Of a DNA stretch of 64,000 nucleotides, positions 37,475-46,365 are shown in pieces. The stretch is from Fluoribacter dumoffii NY 23. GTDB lineage: Bacteria > Pseudomonadota > Gammaproteobacteria > Legionellales > Legionellaceae. The stretch spans positions 1,812,777-1,876,776 of the forward strand of contig NZ_CM001373.1 in assembly GCF_000236165.1 (NCBI RefSeq), in the 5' to 3' direction. The notes under the pieces were generated by a model. It was not told where the DNA came from. It saw nothing but the letters and a program-made list of their open reading frames with translations, and ran no database searches. Made by a program: the position numbers and the translations under genes. Numbering within the stretch: the first letter of the stretch is position 1; the number at the start of each line of letters is the position of its first letter.

Positions 37475-37505
37475 CCCGGATTAGTTGAGGCTTTGCTAGT
37501 CCGGG
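37475..37505. terminator. bidirectional terminator-like palindrome
   Basis: CCCGGATTAG and CTAGTCCGGG pair over 10 bp (one G-T) with an 11-base loop, between two convergent genes. It shares the CCGGATTA core with 9726-9749. Confidence 0.55.
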
Positions 37506-37522
37506 AGTTATCTAACAATTTC

Positions 37523-37903
37523 TTACTTTTTGGTTTCCCAAAAGGCGATGTGGGCGCCGGTGGGATCTTTAATAATTGCAAAAAGCCCCATATCCCCTAC
37601 GTGGGTAACCTCTTTAATTTCCTCAGCGCCGTTTTGCTTTGCTTTTGCCAAAGTATCGGCCGCATTATCCACTAGAATATAAGCCATCCAGTGCGGGGGA
37701 ATTTCGTTTTGTTGCTTTGTCGGGATCTGCCATATACCCGCAATGTCTTTATCATCGATTTGCACGATAGTATAGGTCATATCACCAGAATGGATTTCTT
37801 TAAATTTCCACCCTAACACCTTACTATAAAATTCTTTCGCTTTTTGTACATCTGCAGTAGCTAATTCATTCCAGCAGAATTGTCCCATAGAATGTTGTGA
37901 CAT
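37523..37903 (-). CDS. VOC-family (glyoxalase/bleomycin resistance-like) protein
   Basis: 126 residues forming one vicinal-oxygen-chelate domain of two beta-alpha-beta-beta-beta modules: FCWNELATADVQKAKEFYSK at the start and DPTGAHIAFWE at the end. The usual metal-ligand positions are not complete by eye (no typical His in the first strand), so it may not be a glyoxalase. Members of this subgroup are often annotated as lactoylglutathione lyase-like. AAGGAA precedes the ATG. It is the last gene of a minus-strand stretch that includes the large coiled-coil genes. Confidence 0.83.
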   Translation of the reverse strand: MSQHSMGQFCWNELATADVQKAKEFYSKVLGWKFKEIHSGDMTYTIVQIDDKDIAGIWQIPTKQQNEIPPHWMAYILVDNAADTLAKAKQNGAEEIKEVTHVGDMGLFAIIKDPTGAHIAFWETKK

Positions 37904-37987
37904 GGTAATTTCCTTATCAAATGAGTGGAATTTGAATGATAGCTCATAATTTCAAAAGAAACTATGAGCTGAAAAATTTGGTTGATA

Positions 37988-40900
37988 TTATGCTGCAGGT
38001 GCGGCATTTTTAATTGATGTTTGAAGTTCCGTAAGATCTGGAAGGATTTTTTCTCGAAAATCATGGAGATTTTTTTCCACTTTGGGCGCAAAAAATCCAG
38101 GCTTATAAGAAGTCTCTTCTTGTTTTTTTCCAATTACATTGTAAAGAGGCACTATAATTTCCTTTTGAATCCAATTTATAACCTGCATCAGAGTATCATT
38201 TGAGGAAAAGCGGAGTAAGTGCTCCGTAAAGGTGTCTTTAAGGTCATTAACTAAAGTATCGGCGCCTTCTTTCATTCTATGGTGATAAGCGTTTAATTTT
38301 TCTTTTGATGTATCCAGATTATCAAAAGATAAAGCAGCTTGAGTATCTTCAATTTCACTTTTTAATCGAATTATGGCTTCGCGATGGTTTCTGAATATTA
38401 TCTTTAAACTTTTTAATGTTGCAAGCATTGGATCGTCTTCTTCACTTATTGGTACATCTTGCACAGGATCTTTAAAATAAAGTTTCTTTGCCTCATCTGG
38501 AAACAATTCTATAATTCTCTCATCTATTTCTTGTTGAATTTTTTCTACTTTCTGAAGCTTATTATTTATCAGGTCATTTTGTTCTTGGAGATGCAAAGTC
38601 AATTTATCAAATTCCTGAATTCTGGAAAAAGGACCTTCTGCACGTTCTAATTGTTCGAATAGAAGCTCCACTTCTTTTATTTTATTTTTATCAAAATTAG
38701 GTCCAAAAGATTCAGATAGTGTAGTATAGATTCTGTTATACTCATCAACTTGCTTTTTTATTTTTTCATTTACTTGATAAATTTTTCCTTTGTAAGACAA
38801 TTTATTGGTATCAACAACTTGGAGTATTGCGAATTTATCTAATCTCTCAATGAACTCTTCTTTTTGAGTTTGAATAGCAACAAAATCCATAACTACTTTT
38901 TTCTGTTCTTCTAATTGGCTAAATCGAACTTTTAACTGTTGAAATACTTGTGAATTTATTCCTTTTGATGATATGGATTCAGGAGAAAGTTCTTTATCAA
39001 ATGAGCGGGTTAATTCCAAATAAAGACGATTATATTCCTCAACTGCCTTAGATGTTGATTCATCCAAACCATAGCTACGTTCTTTATAATTTAATATTTT
39101 TCCCTGCAAAGTCAGTTGAGGCTGACTTAAAAAATTTCCTTGGATTTCCAAAAGCTCTTCTTTCATTTGTTTTTGGGCTTCAATGAATGCAAAAATATCT
39201 TTTTGTTTTGTTTTTAAAGAAGAAAATTTTTCTGTAGTCGCACGGAATGATTTAGAATCTGTTGGGAACTCTTTATTCAATGCTTCAGATAACTCTTGAT
39301 ATAGTTCATTATATTCTTTGACTAATTGATGAGTCGGATCATTTAAAGCATAGGAAAGACCTTTGTATTTAAATTTTCCTTCTTCTAGAATAATTGGTGC
39401 ATAACTCTTATTGAGTTGAGATTTTATATCTAAAAGATTTATCTTGTTTTTGGCCTGCTCTTTTTCAATCGCTTCCAGATATTGCACAATTTTGGTTTTA
39501 CTTTCGTGTAACAATTGCAACTCTTGAGAAAAATCAATATATTCAGCGTAGCTTACTTTTTGTTCCCCATTTCGAAAAACTTCATCAATTTTTGCTTTTG
39601 CTAAAACATAATTTTTTACATGCTCTCCAACTTCAGAGTCTGAAGGATATGATTTACCATTATAAATAAAAGAATTATCCCTAACATCCAACGTAGGAAA
39701 AGTTTGATAAAATTCGTCTTGCAAAATTTTTAATTCTTTACTTGTCTCTCTCACCTCTCTTATCACATAGGAATCATCAGGAGACTTCGATTGAAAACCA
39801 TAACTCAGTAAATCTTGTAAACGCACTGGCATTTCTGGTTGATTTAAACCTTTAGCAAAATCATACGCCATGGTGCTTTGCAATCTTTCAAAATGTCGAA
39901 AAGAGTCACCTCGAAGCCTAGCAGAATTAGTTTGTTTCAATGCATCATAGAGACGAGCTCTTTTGAGGCAGTACTCTAAATCTTCGCCAATGACACCTTT
40001 CATTTCTTGTTGATGGGCAGTTATCTTGCTTTGAATATGCTCCACATATTTTCTTTTCTCTTCTAATCGAGCAATCAAATTACTTCGCTCATTTTTCATT
40101 TCCTGCCTGGAAGCTATATCATCATCCCATTTCATAGATGATAAAGGGAGTCTAATTTCATAATCTTCTGGGTTAAATTTAAACAAAGAAACAAGACGGC
40201 TTCTTTCATCGGTATTTAATTCTGTCTTTAAAATATCCTGAATTAAATCGCCTCTTTCACTCATCGCCCGAGTTGAAGCCATATAGAGCGTGTAATTTAC
40301 ATTCACTAATCGCTCATGAAGTCCTTTAAGTTCCTCAACTTTTTGCTGGATTACGGCATCCTGTTTTGCTATTTCTATTTTATCTTCAATAAGTTTGCAA
40401 ACTTGATCAAAATTAAATTTTTTCTTATCAAGGATATAGCATTGGTTAGCCACTTCCGTGAATAACTCTTTTGGTATAAAGGCCATCTGTTGTGATTGTT
40501 TTTGATACATTTGATCAACATTCTTTTTTAATAGTTTTATTTCCTGAAGCTGCTGCTGTAACAATTCCAAATCTGCTTTCAATAGACCCTTCAACCCTTC
40601 ATCAAGGTTCTTTTGCTTTTGTTCAATACCATCAGCACGGAGTAATAATGAGGTAAATAACTCATTAAGGGTTGTTTTATTTTGTTGATAATCTTTGAAT
40701 GAAGGTTGAGAAGGGAATAAATTATTTTCGATAAGATCAAGTTGGGACGCAATGGGGCTTAATTTTAGAATTGCATCACTTATCAATGTATTGTGTTTTT
40801 CAAGCAATTGGATACGCTTGTCCCTGTCTTGCTCTCGGAACGAAAATTTATTTAGCTCCAGCTCCTGATCAATTGCTTGCAGTTGTTCCTGCAAACGTGC

Positions 40901-41149
40901 AAGAATCTTCGTATATTCCTGCATCCAGAGTTTTGCATCTTCATTGATTTCCACACATTGATAGGATTTTTCCTTGGATACTAATTCCCTTTTTAATGCA
41001 TCTGCTTTTTCTTTTAGGGCTTGTTCAATTTTAAAATTACCTTGGGGCATATCAGTAATATCTACTGCTTCTTTGACTTTCTTAGCACCTCTTTTGCTTA
41101 TTTTTTTGGAATTAACTTTTTTTCCAATCGTGTGTTTACTCATTGACAT
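37988..41149 (-). CDS. giant coiled-coil protein with four tandem ~97-aa repeats, 1053 aa
   Basis: No family recognised. A basic N terminus (KKVNSKKISKRGAKKVKE) leads to ~450 residues of coiled coil. Then come four tandem repeats of 94-99 residues, starting near residues 492, 592, 687 and 785. Each opens with an aromatic YxGxxY core (YNGKSY, YKGLSY, YKERSY, YKGKIY) followed by V(K/E/D)EYNxLY and a helical arm. More coil follows, then a small-residue C terminus IKNAAPAA. There is no signal or membrane segment. ATG 41149 has GTGAGG upstream and is preferred to 41173. Likely a genus-specific effector or structural protein (inference). Confidence 0.7.
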   Translation of the reverse strand: MSMSKHTIGKKVNSKKISKRGAKKVKEAVDITDMPQGNFKIEQALKEKADALKRELVSKEKSYQCVEINEDAKLWMQEYTKILARLQEQLQAIDQELELNKFSFREQDRDKRIQLLEKHNTLISDAILKLSPIASQLDLIENNLFPSQPSFKDYQQNKTTLNELFTSLLLRADGIEQKQKNLDEGLKGLLKADLELLQQQLQEIKLLKKNVDQMYQKQSQQMAFIPKELFTEVANQCYILDKKKFNFDQVCKLIEDKIEIAKQDAVIQQKVEELKGLHERLVNVNYTLYMASTRAMSERGDLIQDILKTELNTDERSRLVSLFKFNPEDYEIRLPLSSMKWDDDIASRQEMKNERSNLIARLEEKRKYVEHIQSKITAHQQEMKGVIGEDLEYCLKRARLYDALKQTNSARLRGDSFRHFERLQSTMAYDFAKGLNQPEMPVRLQDLLSYGFQSKSPDDSYVIREVRETSKELKILQDEFYQTFPTLDVRDNSFIYNGKSYPSDSEVGEHVKNYVLAKAKIDEVFRNGEQKVSYAEYIDFSQELQLLHESKTKIVQYLEAIEKEQAKNKINLLDIKSQLNKSYAPIILEEGKFKYKGLSYALNDPTHQLVKEYNELYQELSEALNKEFPTDSKSFRATTEKFSSLKTKQKDIFAFIEAQKQMKEELLEIQGNFLSQPQLTLQGKILNYKERSYGLDESTSKAVEEYNRLYLELTRSFDKELSPESISSKGINSQVFQQLKVRFSQLEEQKKVVMDFVAIQTQKEEFIERLDKFAILQVVDTNKLSYKGKIYQVNEKIKKQVDEYNRIYTTLSESFGPNFDKNKIKEVELLFEQLERAEGPFSRIQEFDKLTLHLQEQNDLINNKLQKVEKIQQEIDERIIELFPDEAKKLYFKDPVQDVPISEEDDPMLATLKSLKIIFRNHREAIIRLKSEIEDTQAALSFDNLDTSKEKLNAYHHRMKEGADTLVNDLKDTFTEHLLRFSSNDTLMQVINWIQKEIIVPLYNVIGKKQEETSYKPGFFAPKVEKNLHDFREKILPDLTELQTSIKNAAPAA

Positions 41150-41289
41150 ATATGCCTCACTTTCTAATGCCATATATTGATTATAAATTAATCACATTAA
41201 GCAAATATTACATGTCATTGTAAATTTTCAGTAAACTGGTATCCCAATGGAAGGGGATTGGAGACTAAATCAATAGAATTTGGGGGGGA

Positions 41290-41324
41290 CTATGTTGATA
41301 ATAAAGGAATTATTATCAACATAG
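41290..41324. terminator. 14-bp AT-rich stem-loop downstream of the ankyrin gene
   Basis: CTATGTTGATAATA (41290-41303) and TATTATCAACATAG (41311-41324) pair perfectly with a 7-base loop. The hairpin lies 76 bases beyond the stop of the ankyrin gene. A GGGGGGG run precedes it on the plus strand. Either a terminator without T-run or a processing signal. Confidence 0.5.
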
Positions 41325-41399
41325 AAAACAGAAAATAATCCATTAAGTTTAAACTCCTCCATTAATCCGTTACTAGCCGCTCCCCTATTAAACCCCCGG

Positions 41400-44300
41400 T
41401 TAAAAACCGTTTTTCAAGGGATCGGATTTTGGCTCTTGTTGTTGTTCCTCTTGTTTTTTCTTTCTCATTTGTTTAAATAAATTTGTCTTATCTACAACTA
41501 CTGGTCCCTCTGCACTTTTAGTTTGTGTGGGATTGCTAGCGCGTTCTTGCTCCGTTGCTGTGAAAAAGGTAACCGCTTTATTAATGAGCTCTTTACATTG
41601 GATCGGGAACAGATTAAGAAAATTCTGGTTGTTTTCTCGTTTTGCTATCTGGCGGGCATTATTTCCATCTTTATCGACTACCTCAGTTTGGACTGCACGT
41701 GCTTTGAGTAATTTCATTATTTCCAGTGCTGCCGGGTCGCTTCGTTGGGCCAGTAAATGTAATGCTGTTTCTCCCTTGGTATTTTGAGCATTGATATCTG
41801 CACCTTTTTCAATCAGAAACTTAACCATTTGCAAGCTTGTCTCTTGCTCTTCTTGAGAAGAACTAGATTTTGCATAGAGAATCGCTAAATGTAAAGGGGG
41901 ATAACCGCCACTCATTTTATTAATATTTTCCGCTAACGCTTTCGCGTTAAGTCTTTGATCCCAGATATCAATTTCGCCTCGTTTAATATCTTCATGTAAA
42001 GGCGTATCCTCTGTACTGGAGTGCCATTGGTATTTCTCAGTATTTTTTATCGATTTTAATTGAGCTTCCATGGACGCTATATCTTCTTTTACAATCTGAA
42101 TTAGCCCCATCATTTCTTTTTGTTTTTTCACAATTGTCTGAGATTCGAGAGGCTGTATAATCTTATGCTCTTTTGTATCTTTAGTCTTATACATGGCCTT
42201 AACAATTTTATCTGCCTCGATTGCAGCGTTCCTTGTGATCGGCTCCCATTGACTTACGTTTGCGTTTTTCATTTTGAGCGCTAATATTAGGGCCTTATGC
42301 TGTGGTAATAATTGCTGTAATACTAATTGCATTTGAGACATTATTTGCAGTGACTTGAGTTGGGCTGAATCCTGTCTATGCGCTTTTTCAGCTAAGGCTT
42401 GATAAATTTTCGCTTCTTTAGAGTCGCCGATTTTTTTACCTGCCAGACTCCCAACAACCCCCCTAAGGGAACCACTTTTTTCATGCATAGACTCTGTTGC
42501 TAATGTGAGTGCAGATTTATTGTTCCTGTCTTTAATATAGACATCTGCATATTTACAAACTTCTTTTATTGCTTGTTCTTCCTTTTGATTAACTAAAACG
42601 TGTAGAAGAGTATTTCCATTTTTGTCTTTAGCATTGGCTAAGCGCGATTTTTCTTGAAAGGGTGCAGCTTTTATTTCTTTTATCAATGCATCCCTTACTC
42701 TTTTTTCAGTTAAATCCAGAGAACCAAGTTTTTTTACCTTGCTTTCAAACGCCACCGCCCTTTCTGCTAACCTTTCTCGTTCTAACCTTTCCTCTTCCTC
42801 TGCCAATCTTTTTTCGCCATTATCCTCTGCTGATTCCGCATTGGCATCTACTGTCGAAGTTTGCTCTGCCAATTGTGATGTGCCTACTGCCCCCTTAGAT
42901 GGAGAAGTTATTAACCCTTCTTTTACGAACCTGGCATATATTTCCTTATCCTCTTCAGGTGAAACTTCTGCGAGAAACAGTGTTCCTTTTTCTGTTGCAA
43001 AAGTTTGTTTGTCTATCTTTGCTCCAGAAAGAATCAATAAGCGAACTGCACTAAGATGATCATTCTCCAATGCTAATTGCAGTGGCGTCTTACCGTCGGC
43101 ATTTCCCTTATTGATCGGGTTACTCACAAAAAAATCCCTTGGATTACTCATAAATTGGCTAAAGAAGCTTTTTTCCTGATTGGTTAATTCTCTAATTCGT
43201 TGAATATCTCCACTCTTGGCAGCCAGGTGAAAAATATTATTTCCAGCACGATCCTGTTTACTTAAATCAAATTGAGCCCCTTCTTCCTTTAACCTTTGAA
43301 TAATGACTTCAAAATTGTTTCTTTTCTCTTTTTTATTAGGTTCTTCAGCCTCAGAGTATTTTTTATAGGCCATGAACAACAGATTATTAAATTGATCTGC
43401 AGCCTTGGAGTGAGCCTTCCTCTCTCTTAAATCATCTATTAATAAATTCACAAGCACTGTTTTTCCCTGGAAAACAGCCGAATCCAAGGGTGTATGCCCG
43501 GAAGCGTTAGGAAGATTCCACTCCAGATTTTTAGTTTTTAAGTCCTTGAGTAGTAGGTCAACTGTCTCAAGATTCCCTTTTGAAACAGCTAAATGCAGTG
43601 GAGTATTGCCTTTATTATTTCTAAAATTACTGTCTTTATTCCCCAGGTCAGCCAACAACAAGCCAACCATTTGGGGATTTTCGCTTATCGCAGCAAAATG
43701 AAGCGGGGTATTACCGTCTTTATTTTTAGAGTGCCATGCCTCATTTCTGCTTAATAATAAGCGTGCAGCCTCAACTTCCCCTTTATGAGCGGCAAAATGT
43801 AAGGCATTATTTCCATTAGAATTAGCGGCATCCAAATGAATACAGTGTTCCCGGATCAATCTAATTTGCTCTAAATTGCCGGTTTGGACACTTGTTTGAA
43901 GATGCAGAAGAAATTGCTTGTTTTCTACTTTCCCAAGATCAATACCTTCTACTTGCTTTCCGTGCTCTTTAAGAAGTAGATCTCTTAATGTCCTTTCTTT
44001 GTGACTTTCTAATGAGTCTATTTTTTCCTGAATTTCAGCAATCTGCTTATCAAGATTTTCTACAGTGGCTTTTTTTGTTTCTGCCTCAAGCAAGAGTGCA
44101 TTTTTTTGCTCTGTAAGCTCTGCTATGTGCCTATTCACAGTAACATAGGAAGATTCATCTAAATCATAAAGCTTGGAAGCAAACTCGAAAAGTGAGTTTG
44201 ACGGATCTTTTGCCACCAATTTTCGCATTTCGCTGTAAGCACTTTTAAGGGAACCAAAATCTGTGACCGGTGTTTCACTGGCAGCAATCCTCTCTCCTGT

Positions 44301-46139
44301 ACTTTTTATTGTTTGCAAGCTAGAACTTAATTCTTTTAAGTTTTTATTCTCACCGACCAGAGTGGCTCGTTCAACTTGCCTTGCTTTTAATCTATCAGCA
44401 AAAATGAAGCTGATAATGGGTAAACCATACCAAAAGATAGAAGTACTCAGACTATCTATCCTTTCCTTATTAGCCTTGATATCTGACTGGATATCCTTCT
44501 CTTTAGTGTCTATTTCCTTACTTTGTTTTTTAAGAGATGATTTCAAATCTTTCCAGTTTGCACCCTGCTCTTTGTGTAAACTCTCTATCTGTTCAGCAAG
44601 AGCTTCGGCATTTTTTTCTTTTTCTTGTTGTTCGCTTTTTGCAGTTTCACCTTCCAGAACTAAACTTTTCTTAGTTTCTCCAGCGTTCTTGATGCTTGAA
44701 TTGACTTCCTGACGCAAACTCTTTAGCTGCTCTCCTAAAGTCACTAAAGTATTTTGCATCTGGAATTGTTCAGAGAGCTTATGCAATTTATTTGAAAGTC
44801 TTGCTATTGTTTGCCTTTTTTCTTCTAAATCCTCCTGCGAGGGGTCAAAAGCGCGTAATTCTTCTTCAAATTGACCCGCAACCTCTTTAAAAGTTGCACT
44901 GACATGCTTTAGGCCGGCAAATATTTTTAAAGCCTCGTCTAAAGCATCCGTATTAACCAGCAAATTATTTTCTTTTAAAAAATTAAGCCTTTCATCGTTT
45001 TGTGCTTTTATAATTTCTAATTGGGCTAAAGCGCTTTCCTGATCGGAATAAAATTCTCTATATTTTCTTTCAATTTCCTCATATTGTTTATTTAATCCCT
45101 TATTCTCTTCCTCTGCCTGCGAACTCAGGAGTGCAACTCGTTGGGAAAATTCTACAATGCGGCGATTGATCTCTTGATATCTGGACTGACTTAATTGCAC
45201 TGCCTCTGAGCTCTTATTTACCAAGGTTTCGCCTAATTTTTCAAAATTACTTAAATCCTCTCCAGAATATATCTTTTCTGCTTCGTTAAAATATTGGAGG
45301 TGGACTTGCTCCTTTTGTTTTTCTGCTGATAAAAATTTTTCAATTTTTTCTAACTCTTCTTCAAGTTCCTGCACTTCTTTACCGTATTTTTTAAGAGTCT
45401 TTAAATTGCTTGCGATATCCGCCGGTATTTTTATGTTTCTTATTTCCTTTTCAATTACGCTAATATTAATATTGTTACCCTCAACATGCCCCTGGGCTTC
45501 CTCCCCGATTTGCATTGAAACGATGGGACGAGCTAATTTTTCAAGGGCGAGCAGGTGGGTTTCCGAATTGGATTTTTTCAATTCCTTAATCAAAATGAGA
45601 TAATTTTGCCGTAGAACAGGAGTCTTTTCTAAATCTGAAGGTGAGACTTTTTTTAATTTTTCAATCATTAAATCAATGTAGTCGCCTTCTAAAGATTTGT
45701 TTTTTGCCAGCAAAGCCCGAGTAATGAGAACACACGCACTCAGACTCATATTTTTCAAAAGCGTTGATTTGAACTCCGGGGTTTCCTTTAGGTCTATTTG
45801 TTGGGACAAATTTTCCCTCATCCGTTGCAGTTGCTTAGTATAAACTGGACTATTATCAACATTCGATTGATAACTTTCCAGGAGGGTTTTTAATTTTTTG
45901 CAATCTTCTCTGGAGGGATTGGCAAAGATTAAATAGCTATTCAACAGCTCACCCATGAGCTTTACAACTGCATTGTTTTTATCATCCCCAATTATTCCAT
46001 TTAGATAAGAGAGGAGGAATTGAATTTCCTCACCTGGTGTTTTAAGTTTAGAGGAGTCCGCAATAACGGCATTAAACTCTTCTCGATTAGAATTATTTAA
46101 GACACTTTGAAGTCGTTGTTCTACTAATTTGCTAAACAT
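41400..46139 (-). CDS. giant coiled-coil / ankyrin-repeat protein, 1579 aa
   Basis: Residues ~1-560 are mostly long coiled coil. A single hydrophobic stretch (~570, FWYGLPIISFIFA) may be a membrane anchor, and more coil follows to ~740. Ankyrin repeats occupy ~755-1050 (NGNNALHFAAHKG, DGNTPLHFAA, KGNTPLHLAV, SGHTPLDSAV, AGNNIFHLAA, DGKTPLQLAL), one more lies at ~1170-1205 (NGNTLLHVLV) and a final group at ~1410-1510 (KGETALHLLA). The C terminus has a polar EEQQQEPKSDP block before LKNGF, as in many Dot/Icm substrates. ATG 46139 has AGAGAG upstream and is preferred to 46190. Effector role is inferred. Confidence 0.75.
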   Translation of the reverse strand: MFSKLVEQRLQSVLNNSNREEFNAVIADSSKLKTPGEEIQFLLSYLNGIIGDDKNNAVVKLMGELLNSYLIFANPSREDCKKLKTLLESYQSNVDNSPVYTKQLQRMRENLSQQIDLKETPEFKSTLLKNMSLSACVLITRALLAKNKSLEGDYIDLMIEKLKKVSPSDLEKTPVLRQNYLILIKELKKSNSETHLLALEKLARPIVSMQIGEEAQGHVEGNNINISVIEKEIRNIKIPADIASNLKTLKKYGKEVQELEEELEKIEKFLSAEKQKEQVHLQYFNEAEKIYSGEDLSNFEKLGETLVNKSSEAVQLSQSRYQEINRRIVEFSQRVALLSSQAEEENKGLNKQYEEIERKYREFYSDQESALAQLEIIKAQNDERLNFLKENNLLVNTDALDEALKIFAGLKHVSATFKEVAGQFEEELRAFDPSQEDLEEKRQTIARLSNKLHKLSEQFQMQNTLVTLGEQLKSLRQEVNSSIKNAGETKKSLVLEGETAKSEQQEKEKNAEALAEQIESLHKEQGANWKDLKSSLKKQSKEIDTKEKDIQSDIKANKERIDSLSTSIFWYGLPIISFIFADRLKARQVERATLVGENKNLKELSSSLQTIKSTGERIAASETPVTDFGSLKSAYSEMRKLVAKDPSNSLFEFASKLYDLDESSYVTVNRHIAELTEQKNALLLEAETKKATVENLDKQIAEIQEKIDSLESHKERTLRDLLLKEHGKQVEGIDLGKVENKQFLLHLQTSVQTGNLEQIRLIREHCIHLDAANSNGNNALHFAAHKGEVEAARLLLSRNEAWHSKNKDGNTPLHFAAISENPQMVGLLLADLGNKDSNFRNNKGNTPLHLAVSKGNLETVDLLLKDLKTKNLEWNLPNASGHTPLDSAVFQGKTVLVNLLIDDLRERKAHSKAADQFNNLLFMAYKKYSEAEEPNKKEKRNNFEVIIQRLKEEGAQFDLSKQDRAGNNIFHLAAKSGDIQRIRELTNQEKSFFSQFMSNPRDFFVSNPINKGNADGKTPLQLALENDHLSAVRLLILSGAKIDKQTFATEKGTLFLAEVSPEEDKEIYARFVKEGLITSPSKGAVGTSQLAEQTSTVDANAESAEDNGEKRLAEEEERLERERLAERAVAFESKVKKLGSLDLTEKRVRDALIKEIKAAPFQEKSRLANAKDKNGNTLLHVLVNQKEEQAIKEVCKYADVYIKDRNNKSALTLATESMHEKSGSLRGVVGSLAGKKIGDSKEAKIYQALAEKAHRQDSAQLKSLQIMSQMQLVLQQLLPQHKALILALKMKNANVSQWEPITRNAAIEADKIVKAMYKTKDTKEHKIIQPLESQTIVKKQKEMMGLIQIVKEDIASMEAQLKSIKNTEKYQWHSSTEDTPLHEDIKRGEIDIWDQRLNAKALAENINKMSGGYPPLHLAILYAKSSSSQEEQETSLQMVKFLIEKGADINAQNTKGETALHLLAQRSDPAALEIMKLLKARAVQTEVVDKDGNNARQIAKRENNQNFLNLFPIQCKELINKAVTFFTATEQERASNPTQTKSAEGPVVVDKTNLFKQMRKKKQEEQQQEPKSDPLKNGF

Positions 46140-46365
46140 AAAAATACTCTCTAAAATTGACCCATTCCGGACAATTATTGAACTTGACATACACTAATTA
46201 TACTCTTTGTTTATTAAGAAAACATTATTAGGAAATTTATGCTGATTTGAGAGATAGCGCCGGAAATTACTAGTCACCTGATGCAAGGTAATGATGCGCA
46301 GGTTTATAGGGAATGCTTCTTTATTATAAATTAATTAGATTAAGGACTTATTAATTCCCTGGAAT

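Noticed and set aside
37523..37903. Active glyoxalase I
   Set aside because: The VOC fold is clear, but the usual metal ligands are not evident, so only a family-level name is given.
46191..46230. PmrA-like direct repeats (CCTAATAAT and CTTAATAAA) upstream of the ankyrin gene
   Set aside because: The repeats are 14 bases apart rather than about 11 and face away from the gene.
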